Origin: Bradyrhizobium lablabi
GTDB lineage: Bacteria > Pseudomonadota > Alphaproteobacteria > Rhizobiales > Xanthobacteraceae
Length of the DNA: 64,000 nt
Assembly (NCBI RefSeq): GCF_018129385.1
Contig: NZ_JAFCLN010000007.1
Coordinates: 62,001-126,000, forward strand
Direction: 5' to 3'
Shown here: one piece after another, positions 1 through 8,585 of the stretch
Numbering within the stretch: position 1 is the stretch's first letter
How the letters are laid out: every line of letters starts with the position of its first letter
Position numbers and translations under genes: made by a program
Notes under the pieces: model-generated
Seen by the model: only the letters and a program-made list of their open reading frames with translations
Databases searched by the model: none
Told to the model about the DNA's origin: nothing

Positions 1-346
1 CGAGAAGCGGTGGACCTCGATAAGGCGGCTCAATTGGGCCTCTGACGGCGAAGAGTTCATCCAGAAAAGATGAACGATATCGAGGTTGAGCAGCGAAGTA
101 TCTTTCATCGGAGTCGCACTGTCCCATAGACCTCATGGCCTCCATGGCGACTTCGTCCCAGTATCGGTTGATCAATCCTGATTGCTGCTCACCGCAAAAC
201 TGGATGATCTCGTCCTGCCAAACCTTGTGCAGCGAGAAACCAAGCGCCTCGAATGCGCGCTGTGTTGGACCCCGACCCGGCCATTTTGATACCGCATCCA
301 GAAGCGGATGTTCTGCGGTCAGCTCGGCTTCATCCTCCTGGCGCAT
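1..346 (-). CDS. Hypothetical protein, 3' part cut by window edge; possible frameshift
   Basis: An open frame begins at the ATG at 346, nine bases after the stop of the GMC oxidoreductase gene, and runs off the left edge (about 115 codons seen). The first 80 codons use G/C-ending codons as the neighbours do. From about base 108 leftwards, codon use in this frame becomes A/T-ending, while the next frame (ATG at 108, start MKDTSLLNLDIVHLF) becomes the better coding frame and also stays open to the edge. Either two genes overlap here or a single gene is frameshifted near 108. I recognise no family. Same strand and short gap suggest co-transcription with the GMC gene. Confidence 0.4.
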   Translation of the reverse strand, partial: MRQEDEAELTAEHPLLDAVSKWPGRGPTQRAFEALGFSLHKVWQDEIIQFCGEQQSGLINRYWDEVAMEAMRSMGQCDSDERYFAAQPRYRSSFLDELFAVRGPIEPPYRGPPLL

Positions 347-355
347 CAGCGATCT

Positions 356-1999
356 TCACGCATACGCCGCGAGCTTCACCGCTTCCATCGGCGCCTTGCC
401 GCGGATCATGTCGCTGGCCTTGTCGGCGATCATCAGCGTTGACGCGTTGAGGTTGGCGGAGATCATGCGCGGCATGACGGAGGCGTCGATCACACGTAGC
501 CCCTCCATTCCATGCACGCGGAGTTGGTCGTCGACCACAGCCCATGGCTTGTCTGATGTGCCCATGCGGCACGTGCAGCCAGGGTGGAAGGTGGTGGTGC
601 CGCGCTCGGTGGCGGCTGCCAAAAACTCATCGTCGCTTTGCACCTTCGGGCCCGGGAAATCCTCGTAGGCGTAGTACGGCGCAAGGGGTTTCGAGGCGAG
701 CAGCCGCCGCGCCAGCTTCATGCCGGCGACGACGACGCGGCGGTCGATTTCTTCCACGAGGTAATTGGTTTGGATGATCGGCGGCTCGAATGGATCGGAC
801 GAGCGGGCGCGGACATAGCCGCGGCTCTCGGGGCGCTGCTGCCAGGACGCGACGGTCATGCCGGGCTCATCCTCGAGCTGACCCTGCACGCCTTCCTTGT
901 AGCTCGCGGGCGTGAAAGTGAGCTGGAGGTCAGAGCTTTCATGCGTCTCGCCGGAATGCCAGAAGCAGTAGACCATGGTCGGCGACAGCGACAGCAATCC
1001 GCGCCGCGTAGTCGCCCATTTCAGCGCCTCGACCCAGAGGCTCAGGCCGCGCCGAAGCTCGTTGATGGTCTTGATGTTCTTCACGCGCGCGACCGAGCGC
1101 GGCGCGTAATGATCCTGAAGGCCTTCGCCGACGCCGGGCAACGCGTGATGCACCTTGATGCCGAGCGAGTTCAGAAGCTCGGGCGAGCCGACGCCGGAAA
1201 GCTGGAGCACTTGCGGCGAGTTATACGCGCCGCCGGACAGTATGACTTCCTTCGAGGCGCGCACTTCGACCGGCGTGCCGCCGCGGCCGCCCCTGAGATA
1301 GCGCACGCCGACCGCGCGCTTGCCCTCAAAAATGATGTTGGTGACGTGGGCATGCGTGCGGACATCGACATTGCCGCGCTTGCGCGCCGGATGCAGGAAG
1401 GCTTTTGCCGCGCTCATGCGCAGGCCGCCCTCGATGGTGCGCTGGCAGTAGGAGACGCCTTCCTGGATGCCGCCGTTGTAATCGGGATTCTTGGGAATGC
1501 CGAGGCTGACGGCGCCTTCCATGAAGGCTTCGCAGAGCGGGTCCTGCCAATCCATGGTGGTGACGGTGAGCGGGCCCTCGCGGCCACGGAAGGTATCCTC
1601 ACCCTCGCCGACCCGGCGCTCCATGCGCTTGAAGTAAGGCAGCACGTCCGGATAGCTCCAGCCGCGATTGCCCATCTGCGCCCAGGTATCGAAATCCTGG
1701 CGCTGGCCGCGGTTGTAGATGTGGCCGTTGATCGAGGAAGAGCCGCCGAGCGTCTTGCCGCGCGGCGCGTAGATGCTGCGCCCGCCGGTCCATGGACCGA
1801 CCTCCTGCTGGTAGGCCCAGTTGATGCTCTTCATGTGGAACGTCTTGATGAAGCCGGCCGGCAAATGGATATAGGGATGCCAGTCGCTCGGCCCCGCCTC
1901 CAGCACGCAGATTTTGGTGCCGAGGTCTTCGCCCAAGCGGTTCGCGAGCACGCTGCCTGCGGAGCCCGCGCCGATGATCACATAATCGAACGTTTCCAT
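356..1999 (-). CDS. GMC-family FAD oxidoreductase (choline dehydrogenase-like)
   Basis: 547 residues, normal for the glucose-methanol-choline oxidoreductase family, which oxidises alcohols with FAD. Seen: N-terminal dinucleotide-binding motif GAGSAGS (residues 11-17), the FAD-contact segment GGSSSINGHIYNRG (about 84-97), and a C-terminal HPGCTCRMG motif with the probable catalytic His at about 472, followed by NLNAST with the second active-site residue at about Asn518. Substrate cannot be read from sequence; BetA-like choline dehydrogenases and polyethylene-glycol or alkanol dehydrogenases share these motifs. There is no signal peptide, so it is probably cytoplasmic or peripheral. A palindromic repeat and a GNAT gene lie upstream on the same strand. 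Confidence 0.9.
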   Translation of the reverse strand: METFDYVIIGAGSAGSVLANRLGEDLGTKICVLEAGPSDWHPYIHLPAGFIKTFHMKSINWAYQQEVGPWTGGRSIYAPRGKTLGGSSSINGHIYNRGQRQDFDTWAQMGNRGWSYPDVLPYFKRMERRVGEGEDTFRGREGPLTVTTMDWQDPLCEAFMEGAVSLGIPKNPDYNGGIQEGVSYCQRTIEGGLRMSAAKAFLHPARKRGNVDVRTHAHVTNIIFEGKRAVGVRYLRGGRGGTPVEVRASKEVILSGGAYNSPQVLQLSGVGSPELLNSLGIKVHHALPGVGEGLQDHYAPRSVARVKNIKTINELRRGLSLWVEALKWATTRRGLLSLSPTMVYCFWHSGETHESSDLQLTFTPASYKEGVQGQLEDEPGMTVASWQQRPESRGYVRARSSDPFEPPIIQTNYLVEEIDRRVVVAGMKLARRLLASKPLAPYYAYEDFPGPKVQSDDEFLAAATERGTTTFHPGCTCRMGTSDKPWAVVDDQLRVHGMEGLRVIDASVMPRMISANLNASTLMIADKASDMIRGKAPMEAVKLAAYA

Positions 2000-2016
2000 C
2001 TCGTCTTCTTTTGTTT

Positions 2017-2065
2017 GAGCATGATCTCTTCGGAGAACCGGTATCCACGTCTCCGGATCATGCTC
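2017..2065. repeat. Palindromic intergenic repeat, family 1
   Basis: The arms GAGCATGATC (2017-2026) and GATCATGCTC (2056-2065) are exact inverted copies, and the interior is partly palindromic with an ACCGGT core. A longer related copy lies at 24006-24099. This matches a dispersed repeat type common between genes in Bradyrhizobium-like genomes. It falls between two same-strand genes. Confidence 0.75.
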
Positions 2066-2072
2066 GCGGACG

Positions 2073-2666
2073 CTATCGCGCCTTCTCGTTCAACTGATAG
2101 TTCAGATGCGCCTTCACCGTCGGCCATTCGCCGGCAATGATGCTGTAGACCACAGTGTCGCGCAACGTGCCGTTGGGCGCAATCTGGTGGTTGCGCAAAA
2201 TGCCGTCCAGCTTGGCGCCGAGACGTTCGATGCCGCGGCGGCTCTGGTGGTTGAAGAAATGCGTGCGGAATTCTACCGCAATGCAATCAAGCTGTTCGAA
2301 GGCGTGCGCCAGTAACAGCAATTTGCACTGGGTGTTGAGCGCGCTGCGCTGCACGCGTTTGGCGTACCAGGTCGAGCCGATCTCGACGCGGCGGTTTGGC
2401 GTATCGACGTTCATGTAGGTCGTCATGCCGGAGATTTGACCGGCGGCGTCGAACACCGTGAACGGCAGCATCGAGCCGGCCTTTTGCAGGCCGAGGCGGC
2501 GGTCGATCTCCTTCGTCATATCTTCCGATTTCGGGATGAAGGTGTACCAGAGCTTCCAGAGCTCGCCGTCCTTCACGGCTTCCACGAGACCATCGCGGTG
2601 ATCGTGCGACAGCGGCTCGAGGCGGGCGTGCTCGCCGCGCAGGGTTACCGGTTCAAGCCAGGGCAT
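2073..2666 (-). CDS. GNAT-family N-acetyltransferase (RimJ/RimL-like)
   Basis: 197 residues with the layout of RimJ/RimL-type acetyltransferases: an opening MPWLEPVTLRGEHARLEPL segment, a central strand with the motif WYAKRVQRSALNTQCKLLL (the acetyl-CoA pyrophosphate loop region, about 100-120) and a late FFNHQSRRGIERLGAKLDG segment typical of the family. These enzymes move an acetyl group from acetyl-CoA to an N-terminus or small amine; the acceptor here is unknown. The start is supported by a GGAG/AGG ribosome-binding site just upstream. A family 2 repeat lies between it and the upstream SMP-30 gene. Confidence 0.88.
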   Translation of the reverse strand: MPWLEPVTLRGEHARLEPLSHDHRDGLVEAVKDGELWKLWYTFIPKSEDMTKEIDRRLGLQKAGSMLPFTVFDAAGQISGMTTYMNVDTPNRRVEIGSTWYAKRVQRSALNTQCKLLLLAHAFEQLDCIAVEFRTHFFNHQSRRGIERLGAKLDGILRNHQIAPNGTLRDTVVYSIIAGEWPTVKAHLNYQLNEKAR

Positions 2667-2687
2667 TTACCTACTCCGATCTCTCCT

Positions 2688-2807
2688 CGTCATTGCGAGG
2701 AGCCACCGGGTCGGCGCCAAGCGCCGCCCGATGACAGGCTCCGTGACGAAGCAATCCAGCCTTTTGTTGCAGCAAAGCTGGATTGCTTCGCTTCGCTCGC
2801 AATGACG
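2688..2807. repeat. Palindromic intergenic repeat, family 2 (copy a)
   Basis: Outer arms GTCATTGCGAG and CTCGCAATGAC, inner arms GAAGCAATCCAG and CTGGATTGCTTC. Copies of the same element lie at 32151-32234 and 35035-35114. This copy is longest because it carries extra bases in its left half. All three lie between genes, consistent with a dispersed non-coding element able to form a long RNA hairpin. Confidence 0.85.
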
Positions 2808-2817
2808 GGGTTGTAGC

Positions 2818-3744
2818 TCACTTGTTCAGAAAATTCAGCGGCAGGCCGGGGCGCGGCCAATCCATCGCGATCAACTCGCCCTTGCCTGACAGCGTGATGT
2901 AGGCCGTCTTCAACTCGGGTCCGCCGAACGCGATGTTGGTGGTGACGCGGTCGCCGGTCGGCACCTGCTCCACCAGCGTGCCGTCGGGCGCAATCACCGA
3001 GATGCAGCCGGAGATCAGCGTCGCGACGCAGACATTGCCGTTCGCTTCCACCGCCAGCGAGTCGAACATCTGGTAGCCGCCGAGGCCCTGGATCGGCTTG
3101 CCGCGTTCGCCGCGATAGATCACGTCACGCGGCTTCAAGGTGCCGGGCTCGGAGAGTTCGTAGGCCCACAGCCGCGCGGTCGGCGTCTCCGCGATGTAGA
3201 CGGTGTTTTCGTCCGGCGACAGGCCGATGCCGTTGGCCGGCAGCACGCCGTGCACGACCTCGACGATCTCCTTCAGGCCCGGCTTGAGATAATAGAGGCC
3301 GCCGACATCCATCTCGCGGTGGCGGCGCTTGCCGAGCTCGGAGAACCACAGTCCGCCATGCCTGTCGAAGACGAGGTCATTGGGTCCGCGCAGGCCGTGC
3401 TCGCCGCATTTGGCAACGACGGTCTCGACCTTGCCGCTTTGCAAATCGACGCGCTGGATCGAGCCGCCGAGATAATCGTCCGGCTGCGGCCCCGGCATGA
3501 TGGTGTTGCGGGTCGGAATCCAGGAAAAGCCGCCGTTGTTGCAGATGTACATCTTGCCGTCGGGTCCGAGCGCGGCGCCGTTGGGCCCGCCCGGAATCCT
3601 GGCGACCACTTCCTTGCGTCCGTCCGGCCAGACCCGCGTCAGGCGCTGTCCGCGGATTTCCACCAGCACGACCGAGCCGTCCGGCATCACCACCGGACCT
3701 TCAGGAAATTCGAGATCGGTGGCGAGAACGCGGATATTGGCCAT
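2818..3744 (-). CDS. SMP-30/gluconolactonase/LRE-like lactonase
   Basis: 308 residues from the ATG at 3744, chosen because a GGGAGG ribosome-binding site precedes it; the frame itself is open further upstream. It is a six-bladed beta-propeller family that hydrolyses sugar lactones or related esters with a bound divalent metal. Seen: LEFPEGPVV near residue 10 with the metal-ligand Glu, the GGPNGAALGPDG segment at about 50, HGLRGPNDLVFD (metal-binding Asn), and NGIGLSPDENTVYIAET with another Asn and the usual active-site Asp nearby. There is no signal peptide. The following cupin gene and the GMC gene on the same strand suggest a catabolic neighbourhood, but the substrate is unknown. Confidence 0.88.
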   Translation of the reverse strand: MANIRVLATDLEFPEGPVVMPDGSVVLVEIRGQRLTRVWPDGRKEVVARIPGGPNGAALGPDGKMYICNNGGFSWIPTRNTIMPGPQPDDYLGGSIQRVDLQSGKVETVVAKCGEHGLRGPNDLVFDRHGGLWFSELGKRRHREMDVGGLYYLKPGLKEIVEVVHGVLPANGIGLSPDENTVYIAETPTARLWAYELSEPGTLKPRDVIYRGERGKPIQGLGGYQMFDSLAVEANGNVCVATLISGCISVIAPDGTLVEQVPTGDRVTTNIAFGGPELKTAYITLSGKGELIAMDWPRPGLPLNFLNK

Positions 3745-3934
3745 GAAATCCTCCCAGCTTTTTGGCTGCTGGCGGATTCCAGATTTGACCCCCGCACGCG
3801 CAACATTTGGTTGCGCGATGTTATGGCAAAGAGGATCACCCTTGCCAACCCGAACAGCTGCGCAGCAGGTATTACCGGGTCGGACGGCGGCGCGACGTCT
3901 CGCCTCAAAGCAAAGGCGAATACACTTTGTCAGC

Positions 3935-5077
3935 TTACTCGTACAAATACCCGACCGGCTTGCCTTCATTACGCAACGGACGAACGTCCCTCCGCGTAAT
4001 GATTTGACCGGCCAGACCGTCAATTTCGTCGCGCTGCGTCGGCGTCCAGCTGCGAAGATTCTCGATGCCCTTCAGCAAGCCCAGCCGGAGGATCTGGGTA
4101 TTTTCGCCCAGCCCCACCAGATCTATCGTGTTCTTGCCCGCCGTCACCGTATCGCCGGTCACAAGTTCGAAATTTTCCCCCGCGCTGTTAGCGAATTCGG
4201 CTGTGCCGCGAATAACGCGATAGATGACAACCTCGCCCTTCCCAAGGAATGCAGCGTCCGCCGCCACGGAGGCGCTCTTCGGCAACAGCGACTGGCCGCG
4301 CGGATCGGTCGCGATGATATGTCCTGTTGTAAGGCGGCCGCTCGGAATCTCGATCCCGATGTCGCGCACGAAAACGGGCCCGGTGGATTTGATCGGCGAG
4401 CCGGCCGGCAATGGCTTGAAGAGGGCTTCCAGCTCCAGCGGATCCTGTAGCCAGAAACAGGCATCGGCCGGACGGTCATGCAGCGGATGGCTCCACGCTA
4501 CACGGGGCGTTTCCTCTTCGTTGATGTGATCGTGATCCACCACCGTCGGGTTGGGGAAGGTCGTGGGATCGGTGATGAAGGCTTCAAGAAATTTGCCGGA
4601 ATAGCCCATCGACATCGGATCCGGCACCACGGTCTGCGGCGTCTTTAGGTTTTCTTCGGTGGGCAATCCCGACCAGGTGTAGAAGAGCTGGCGATGCACG
4701 ATCGCGCTCTGGAGCATCACCGAACCGGGACCGACGTAGTAGAATCGGCCATCGTAGTCGAAGGTGAACACACCTGATGTGACCAGTACGAGTTGGTAGC
4801 CGCCGGGCGGAAGGTGAAGATGGAAATCGGTGGGGCCTGTATCGGCGCGGTAGATCGGCAGGTTTGTCGAGACTTCATGGAGAAGGAAGGTTTCGTGGTT
4901 CGCATGAAAGCCTTCGTTCGCGCGATTGTAGAGAGCCTGCGGGCGATAGGTCGGCTCGTGCGACGCATTCCGATCGCGATCGATGGCCACGAAATTCTTG
5001 CTGTTCAGGCGAAGGGGATCGCCGTTCGGGCGAGTAAGGCCAGGCCATTTTGGATCAACCGCGGCATGTATGTTCAT
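3935..5077 (-). CDS. Cupin-fold protein of unknown function
   Basis: 380 residues from the ATG at 5077, which has a GGAAGG ribosome-binding site; the frame is open further upstream but lacks one there. The first half contains a cupin-like strand set: TDFHLHLPPGGYQLVLVTSG with closely spaced His residues (about 82-101), then YVGPGSVMLQSAIVH. The second half repeats a jelly-roll-like pattern (GEVVIYRVIRGTAEF, then GDTVTAGKNTIDLVG). I cannot assign a family name; homogentisate-dioxygenase-like or sugar-isomerase-like cupins are possible. It lies 190 bases upstream of the SMP-30 lactonase on the same strand and may share its pathway (inference). Confidence 0.7.
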   Translation of the reverse strand: MNIHAAVDPKWPGLTRPNGDPLRLNSKNFVAIDRDRNASHEPTYRPQALYNRANEGFHANHETFLLHEVSTNLPIYRADTGPTDFHLHLPPGGYQLVLVTSGVFTFDYDGRFYYVGPGSVMLQSAIVHRQLFYTWSGLPTEENLKTPQTVVPDPMSMGYSGKFLEAFITDPTTFPNPTVVDHDHINEEETPRVAWSHPLHDRPADACFWLQDPLELEALFKPLPAGSPIKSTGPVFVRDIGIEIPSGRLTTGHIIATDPRGQSLLPKSASVAADAAFLGKGEVVIYRVIRGTAEFANSAGENFELVTGDTVTAGKNTIDLVGLGENTQILRLGLLKGIENLRSWTPTQRDEIDGLAGQIITRRDVRPLRNEGKPVGYLYE

Positions 5078-5481
5078 GGCACCTTCCAATCCCTGAGTCT
5101 CAGCAAGGCCTGAGGGCTGCTCAATTTGCTGCTCAGCTTGGGCAGACGCCCGGACTCGCCTGATAGTCCTTATGCTGCAATGCGAATTCCGGGCCAGTCC
5201 TGGCACCGAACATCGCATCGCCTCCGAGGGGAGTCTTCGGGGCCAGCCCATCGAGAAAGAATTAGGGGATACAAGATGTTAGGCGGCCGTCGCCCGACGC
5301 TGCCTCATCCTTCATCGCCGGCTTCGCACTTACTGACGCGAACTGCCTTGCGCAAATTGTCAGCAAAAGCTGCCAGGAAAGACGCAGTTGAATGCCGCAC
5401 GGCCGATCAGCCGCAAGGCCCTGCTTTGGTTGGCCATGCGACCGAAGGGAGCCAGCGAGGGTTCATGCCCAGCGAGCCGTC
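5078..5481. other. 404-bp intergenic region without a supported gene
   Basis: Lies between the start of the cupin gene and the stop of the AraC regulator gene, both on the minus strand. It should hold the cupin gene promoter and the AraC terminator, but I see no convincing -35/-10 pair or hairpin. Short open frames here lack ribosome-binding sites and family similarity. Confidence 0.5.
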
Positions 5482-6327
5482 CTACTCCCGCACCGGCACC
5501 CAGATTTCCAGCCCGCCATTGCCGGTGGCAGCGTCGAACTTTTCGTCATAGCGCTCAAAGTTCGGCGCATCCGCAACCTTGAGGCCGGACTGCGGCAGCC
5601 ACTGATTCCAGATCGCACCGACGGTGCGGCGAATGGTCGAGATATGTTCACTGTGCGTGAACACCACATAGCGCTGCGCCGGGATTCGCACACGGGAAAA
5701 TTCGCGCGGAAGATCGGAGAAGTCGGAGACTTCGACGCCGGCGATGTAATCGAAATTGCCGGAATCATCGCCGTTGCAGCAGACGCCGTAGGCGAGCTTG
5801 CCGGCGATGTTGGGAATTTCGCCGACCTTCTGGTGAAGCAACTGCCACTGGTTGGGAATGTTGGCGCCGCCATTGTCGCAGTGGTTGTAGCGTTCGCCGA
5901 CGCCGGCGACGAGTATCGTCTTCGCGGTCTCGAAGCGCGGCGGATTCAGGTGGGTGGTGGGCGTGGAGTCCATCATGATCGGCTCCTGTAGCTTGAGCTT
6001 GTCGAGGCACGTTGCAGCGCGCACCTGCTCCGGCGTGACGCCAAAGTGGTCGCGGAACGCGCGGGTGAAAGCTTCGTGGGAGCCGTAATCCGCCTCCAGC
6101 GCCAGCGTGAGGATGTCGGGCGCGCCTTTGGCGAGCGCGCGCGCCGCCTTGGTGAGGCGGCGGGCGCGCACATAGCGCATGACTGACATGCCGGTGGCTT
6201 CCGCGAACGCCCGCACCATGTGGAAGCGCGAGACGCCGCCGACGGAAGCGATCTCGTCGAGCGTCAGGCTGTCCGCGAGATGGCTCTCGACATACCACAG
6301 CGCCTTCTGGGCCGGATTCATGGACAA
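5482..6327 (-). CDS. AraC-family regulator with C-terminal GyrI-like ligand domain
   Basis: 281 residues. The N-terminal AraC DNA-binding domain is at about 8-105, with two helix-turn-helix units (LTLDEIASVGGVSRFHMVRAF and the SHEAFTRAFRDHFGVTPEQVR segment). A GyrI/SOUL-like effector-binding domain follows from about 125 to the end (TILVAGVGERY, FDYIAGVEVSD, QRYVVFTHSEH), the arrangement of Rob/BltR-like sensors of small hydrophobic compounds. It is divergent from the enolase-superfamily gene at 6481 with 153 bp between, so it is the obvious candidate regulator of that gene (inference). The start could be either of two Met codons six bases apart. Confidence 0.87.
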   Translation of the reverse strand: MSMNPAQKALWYVESHLADSLTLDEIASVGGVSRFHMVRAFAEATGMSVMRYVRARRLTKAARALAKGAPDILTLALEADYGSHEAFTRAFRDHFGVTPEQVRAATCLDKLKLQEPIMMDSTPTTHLNPPRFETAKTILVAGVGERYNHCDNGGANIPNQWQLLHQKVGEIPNIAGKLAYGVCCNGDDSGNFDYIAGVEVSDFSDLPREFSRVRIPAQRYVVFTHSEHISTIRRTVGAIWNQWLPQSGLKVADAPNFERYDEKFDAATGNGGLEIWVPVRE

Positions 6328-6480
6328 CGATTCTCCTTCGAAGCGCCACTATCATGCCCGCTGCGACGGCGGCGCGTTTGACAGTCCTTGCTCTCGCACG
6401 GCGGAACCATGCATCCTGCAACAGAACCAATCGCCTCATCGACAGTGGCGAGGGAATACCAATTCGGGAGGCGCAAAACC

Positions 6481-7587
6481 ATGCTGATCCGCGACATCAG
6501 GGCACACCACATCCGCATCCCCTATGACGCCGGCGTCGCCAGCTTCAAGCAGGGCGCCTCGGCCATCTCGGCCCTCGACATCGTCATGATCGAGGTCACC
6601 ACCGACACCGGCCTGACCGGCTGGGGCGACGCCTTCAGCTATGTCTGCCCGCGGACAAGTTTTGCCGCGATCAACGAGATGATCGCGCCGCAGGCGAAGG
6701 GCCAGCAGGTGCCGGATGCGGAAGGCATCCCGGCCTTCATGGAGCAGATCCAGCGCAACCTGCATCTGTTCGGCCGCTACGGCATCACGATGTTTGCGAT
6801 CTCGGCGCTGGATATCGCGCTGTGGGACCTTGCCGCGCGCGCCAAAGGCGTGCCGCTGCACAAGCTGCTGGGCGCGCAGAAACGGCCGAAAATTCCGGCC
6901 TATGCGAGCCTGATGCGGATCGGCAATCCCGATTTCGTTGCGAAGGATTGCGAGACGGCGCTGAGCCTTGGCTATCGCGCCATCAAGCTGCACGAGACGA
7001 CTTCGCCGCCGGTCTTCGCGGCGCGAAAAGCGATCGGCGACAATATCCCGCTGATGGTCGACATGAACTGTCCGATGGATGGCGCGGCCGCAACCGCCTT
7101 TGCGCATGAATGCCGCGAAGCAACACCGCTATTCCTGGAAGAGCCGATATGGCCGCCGGAGGATTTTGCGACGCTGGCGGAAGTGCGTAAGGCTGGCGGA
7201 CTCGGTGTCGCCGCCGGTGAGAACGCCTGTACGGCCTACCAGTTCAGGCAGATGATGGACGCGGGCGCCGTGAGCCACGCGCAGCCTTCCGTGACAAAGG
7301 TCGGCGGCATCACGGAATATCTGAAGGTGGCGGCCCTTGCCGATGAACGCGGCGTTCGGCTCGCGCCGCATTCACCCTATTTCGGGCCGGGATTTCTGGC
7401 GACGCTGCATCTGATGTCGCTGCGCGACGACTCAGGCTTCATCGAGGTGTTTTACATGAAGCGCGAGGCGAGCCTGTGGGGCGGACATGTCGATGTCGAC
7501 AGCAGCGGCAATGTCGCGGTGCCCGACGGCCCCGGACTCGGCATTGAGCCGGACCGCGATGTCATGGAGCGATACCGGGTGGCGTGA
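6481..7587 (+). CDS. Enolase-superfamily (mandelate racemase/muconate lactonizing-type) enzyme
   Basis: 368 residues from the ATG at 6481, preceded by GGGAGG. The N-terminal capping domain (1-120) is followed by a TIM barrel. Barrel residues: Lys169-Leu-His171 at the end of strand 2, metal ligands Asp194, Glu220 and Glu247, Gln268 with KVGGITE, and His297 in APHSP. The family abstracts a proton alpha to a carboxylate using Mg2+. The second strand-2 position is His rather than the Lys of the classical KxK motif, so the reaction probably resembles a sugar-acid dehydratase or isomerase with His297 as acid/base, but the substrate is unknown. It is divergent from an AraC-type regulator. Confidence 0.85.
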   Translation: MLIRDIRAHHIRIPYDAGVASFKQGASAISALDIVMIEVTTDTGLTGWGDAFSYVCPRTSFAAINEMIAPQAKGQQVPDAEGIPAFMEQIQRNLHLFGRYGITMFAISALDIALWDLAARAKGVPLHKLLGAQKRPKIPAYASLMRIGNPDFVAKDCETALSLGYRAIKLHETTSPPVFAARKAIGDNIPLMVDMNCPMDGAAATAFAHECREATPLFLEEPIWPPEDFATLAEVRKAGGLGVAAGENACTAYQFRQMMDAGAVSHAQPSVTKVGGITEYLKVAALADERGVRLAPHSPYFGPGFLATLHLMSLRDDSGFIEVFYMKREASLWGGHVDVDSSGNVAVPDGPGLGIEPDRDVMERYRVA

Positions 7588-7596
7588 GGCTCGCCG

Positions 7597-7968
7597 CTAT
7601 TTCGTGCCCTCTTTCGCCGCCGGCGCCGCATCGGTCTTTGCGGCCGGTGCCGCCGGCGGCGGCGTCTTCTTCATTTCCTCGATCGCTTTCTTCTGCTCCT
7701 CGACGAGTTTTTCCAGCGAGGCGACGCTCGCCTTCAAGGCTTCGATCTGACGATTGGATGCATCGATCCTGCGCTGATAATCGCCCGCCGCCTTCGTGAT
7801 GGTCTTCATCAGGAAGTCGACATTGCTTTGCAGGCAGCCGGTGCGCCGCTCCATGGTCTTTTCGACCGTGCAGATTTCGATGCCGGGAACATCCTGGGCG
7901 AAAGCCACGCCCGAGGTGAGCGCGATGCACGATACCGTGAAGACAAGAAGAACGGTCCGCCCTGTCAT
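7597..7968 (-). CDS. Exported coiled-coil small protein
   Basis: 123 residues from the ATG at 7968, supported by a GGGAGG ribosome-binding site. A signal peptide is clear: MTGRTVLLVFTVSCIALTSG with cleavage probably after AFA (about 24). The mature part has two Cys residues in a short N-terminal segment (ICTVEKTMERRTGCLQ), then a long charged helix with heptad character (KASVASLEKLVEEQKKAIEE) and an Ala/Pro/Lys-rich tail. It probably acts in the periplasm. It converges on the enolase-superfamily gene with a 9-bp gap. No named family recognised; similar short proteins are common in Bradyrhizobium. Confidence 0.75.
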   Translation of the reverse strand: MTGRTVLLVFTVSCIALTSGVAFAQDVPGIEICTVEKTMERRTGCLQSNVDFLMKTITKAAGDYQRRIDASNRQIEALKASVASLEKLVEEQKKAIEEMKKTPPPAAPAAKTDAAPAAKEGTK

Positions 7969-8134
7969 GAAAACCTCCCAAGTCCTTCGTCGATCACGCC
8001 AATTTGCGCGATCGTTCCGCGCCGCGCGACAGATACCACACTGATACCGCATTCATCCCGTGAGGTCGCGCTGTGGCGCGGGGATTGTTTGGTGGGTGCG
8101 GAACTCCGCACGCCCGATGGTGGAGATTAGAGAT

Positions 8135-8359
8135 ATGGCAACGCGCGAAAAACGGCTGGCGCAATTCGATGGCAACGGCGCGCCGCCGGCGGATTTACCG
8201 GTTGAGGTGCTTTGCGAGGATCACAGCGGAACGTATCAATTGCCTTTTGCCTGCCGGCTGGTCGAAGGCCGGTGGCACAATCACGAGTCGGGCGGGCCGG
8301 TCGAGGCCAATGTAATCGCCTGGCGGATGCCGCGCGTCAAACAAACCAACGTGGCCTGA
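8135..8359 (+). CDS. Small conserved hypothetical protein
   Basis: 74 residues from the ATG at 8135; an in-frame ATG at 8117 is an alternative, but the sequence between reads as a ribosome-binding region (GGTGGAG). The protein has the motif VLCEDHSGTYQLPFACR followed by EGRWHN and ends with VIAWR. I recall proteins of this pattern as a short conserved family in Bradyrhizobium and relatives; function unknown. No membrane segment or signal is seen. It stands alone, with minus-strand genes on either side. Confidence 0.65.
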   Translation: MATREKRLAQFDGNGAPPADLPVEVLCEDHSGTYQLPFACRLVEGRWHNHESGGPVEANVIAWRMPRVKQTNVA

Positions 8360-8443
8360 AGCGCGCGGATTTGTGTCAAAATGCAACGGGCGCAAGCGCA
8401 CCCGTTAACAACAGGAACGCGTTTCGAACGAATCGCGTCCGAA

Positions 8444-8581
8444 TCACTGATGCGCCGCCGTACTCACTTGTTCACGGCTAGATATCGACACGGCCTTGAG
8501 GCGGCGCACCAGATACAGCACGGCCACCACCGGCCGAAGCCAGCGGCCGACGATGTAGGTTAATTCCTCCGGGGATGACAT
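8444..8581 (-). CDS. Possible 45-residue membrane microprotein
   Basis: The ATG at 8581 comes four bases after the stop of the 38-residue frame at 8586-8702, so the two could be translated together. The peptide (start MSSPEELTYIVGRWLRP) has a short hydrophobic stretch WLRPVVAVLYLV flanked by Arg/Lys residues, suggesting membrane contact. Codon use is G/C-ending like that of nearby genes. No family recognised. Confidence 0.35.
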   Translation of the reverse strand: MSSPEELTYIVGRWLRPVVAVLYLVRRLKAVSISSREQVSTAAHQ

Positions 8582-8585
8582 GGCG

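Noticed and set aside
584..2140. A 518-codon plus-strand frame opposite the GMC oxidoreductase gene
   Set aside because: Antisense shadow: His/Arg/Ala-rich with no motif, while the minus strand carries a full GMC enzyme.
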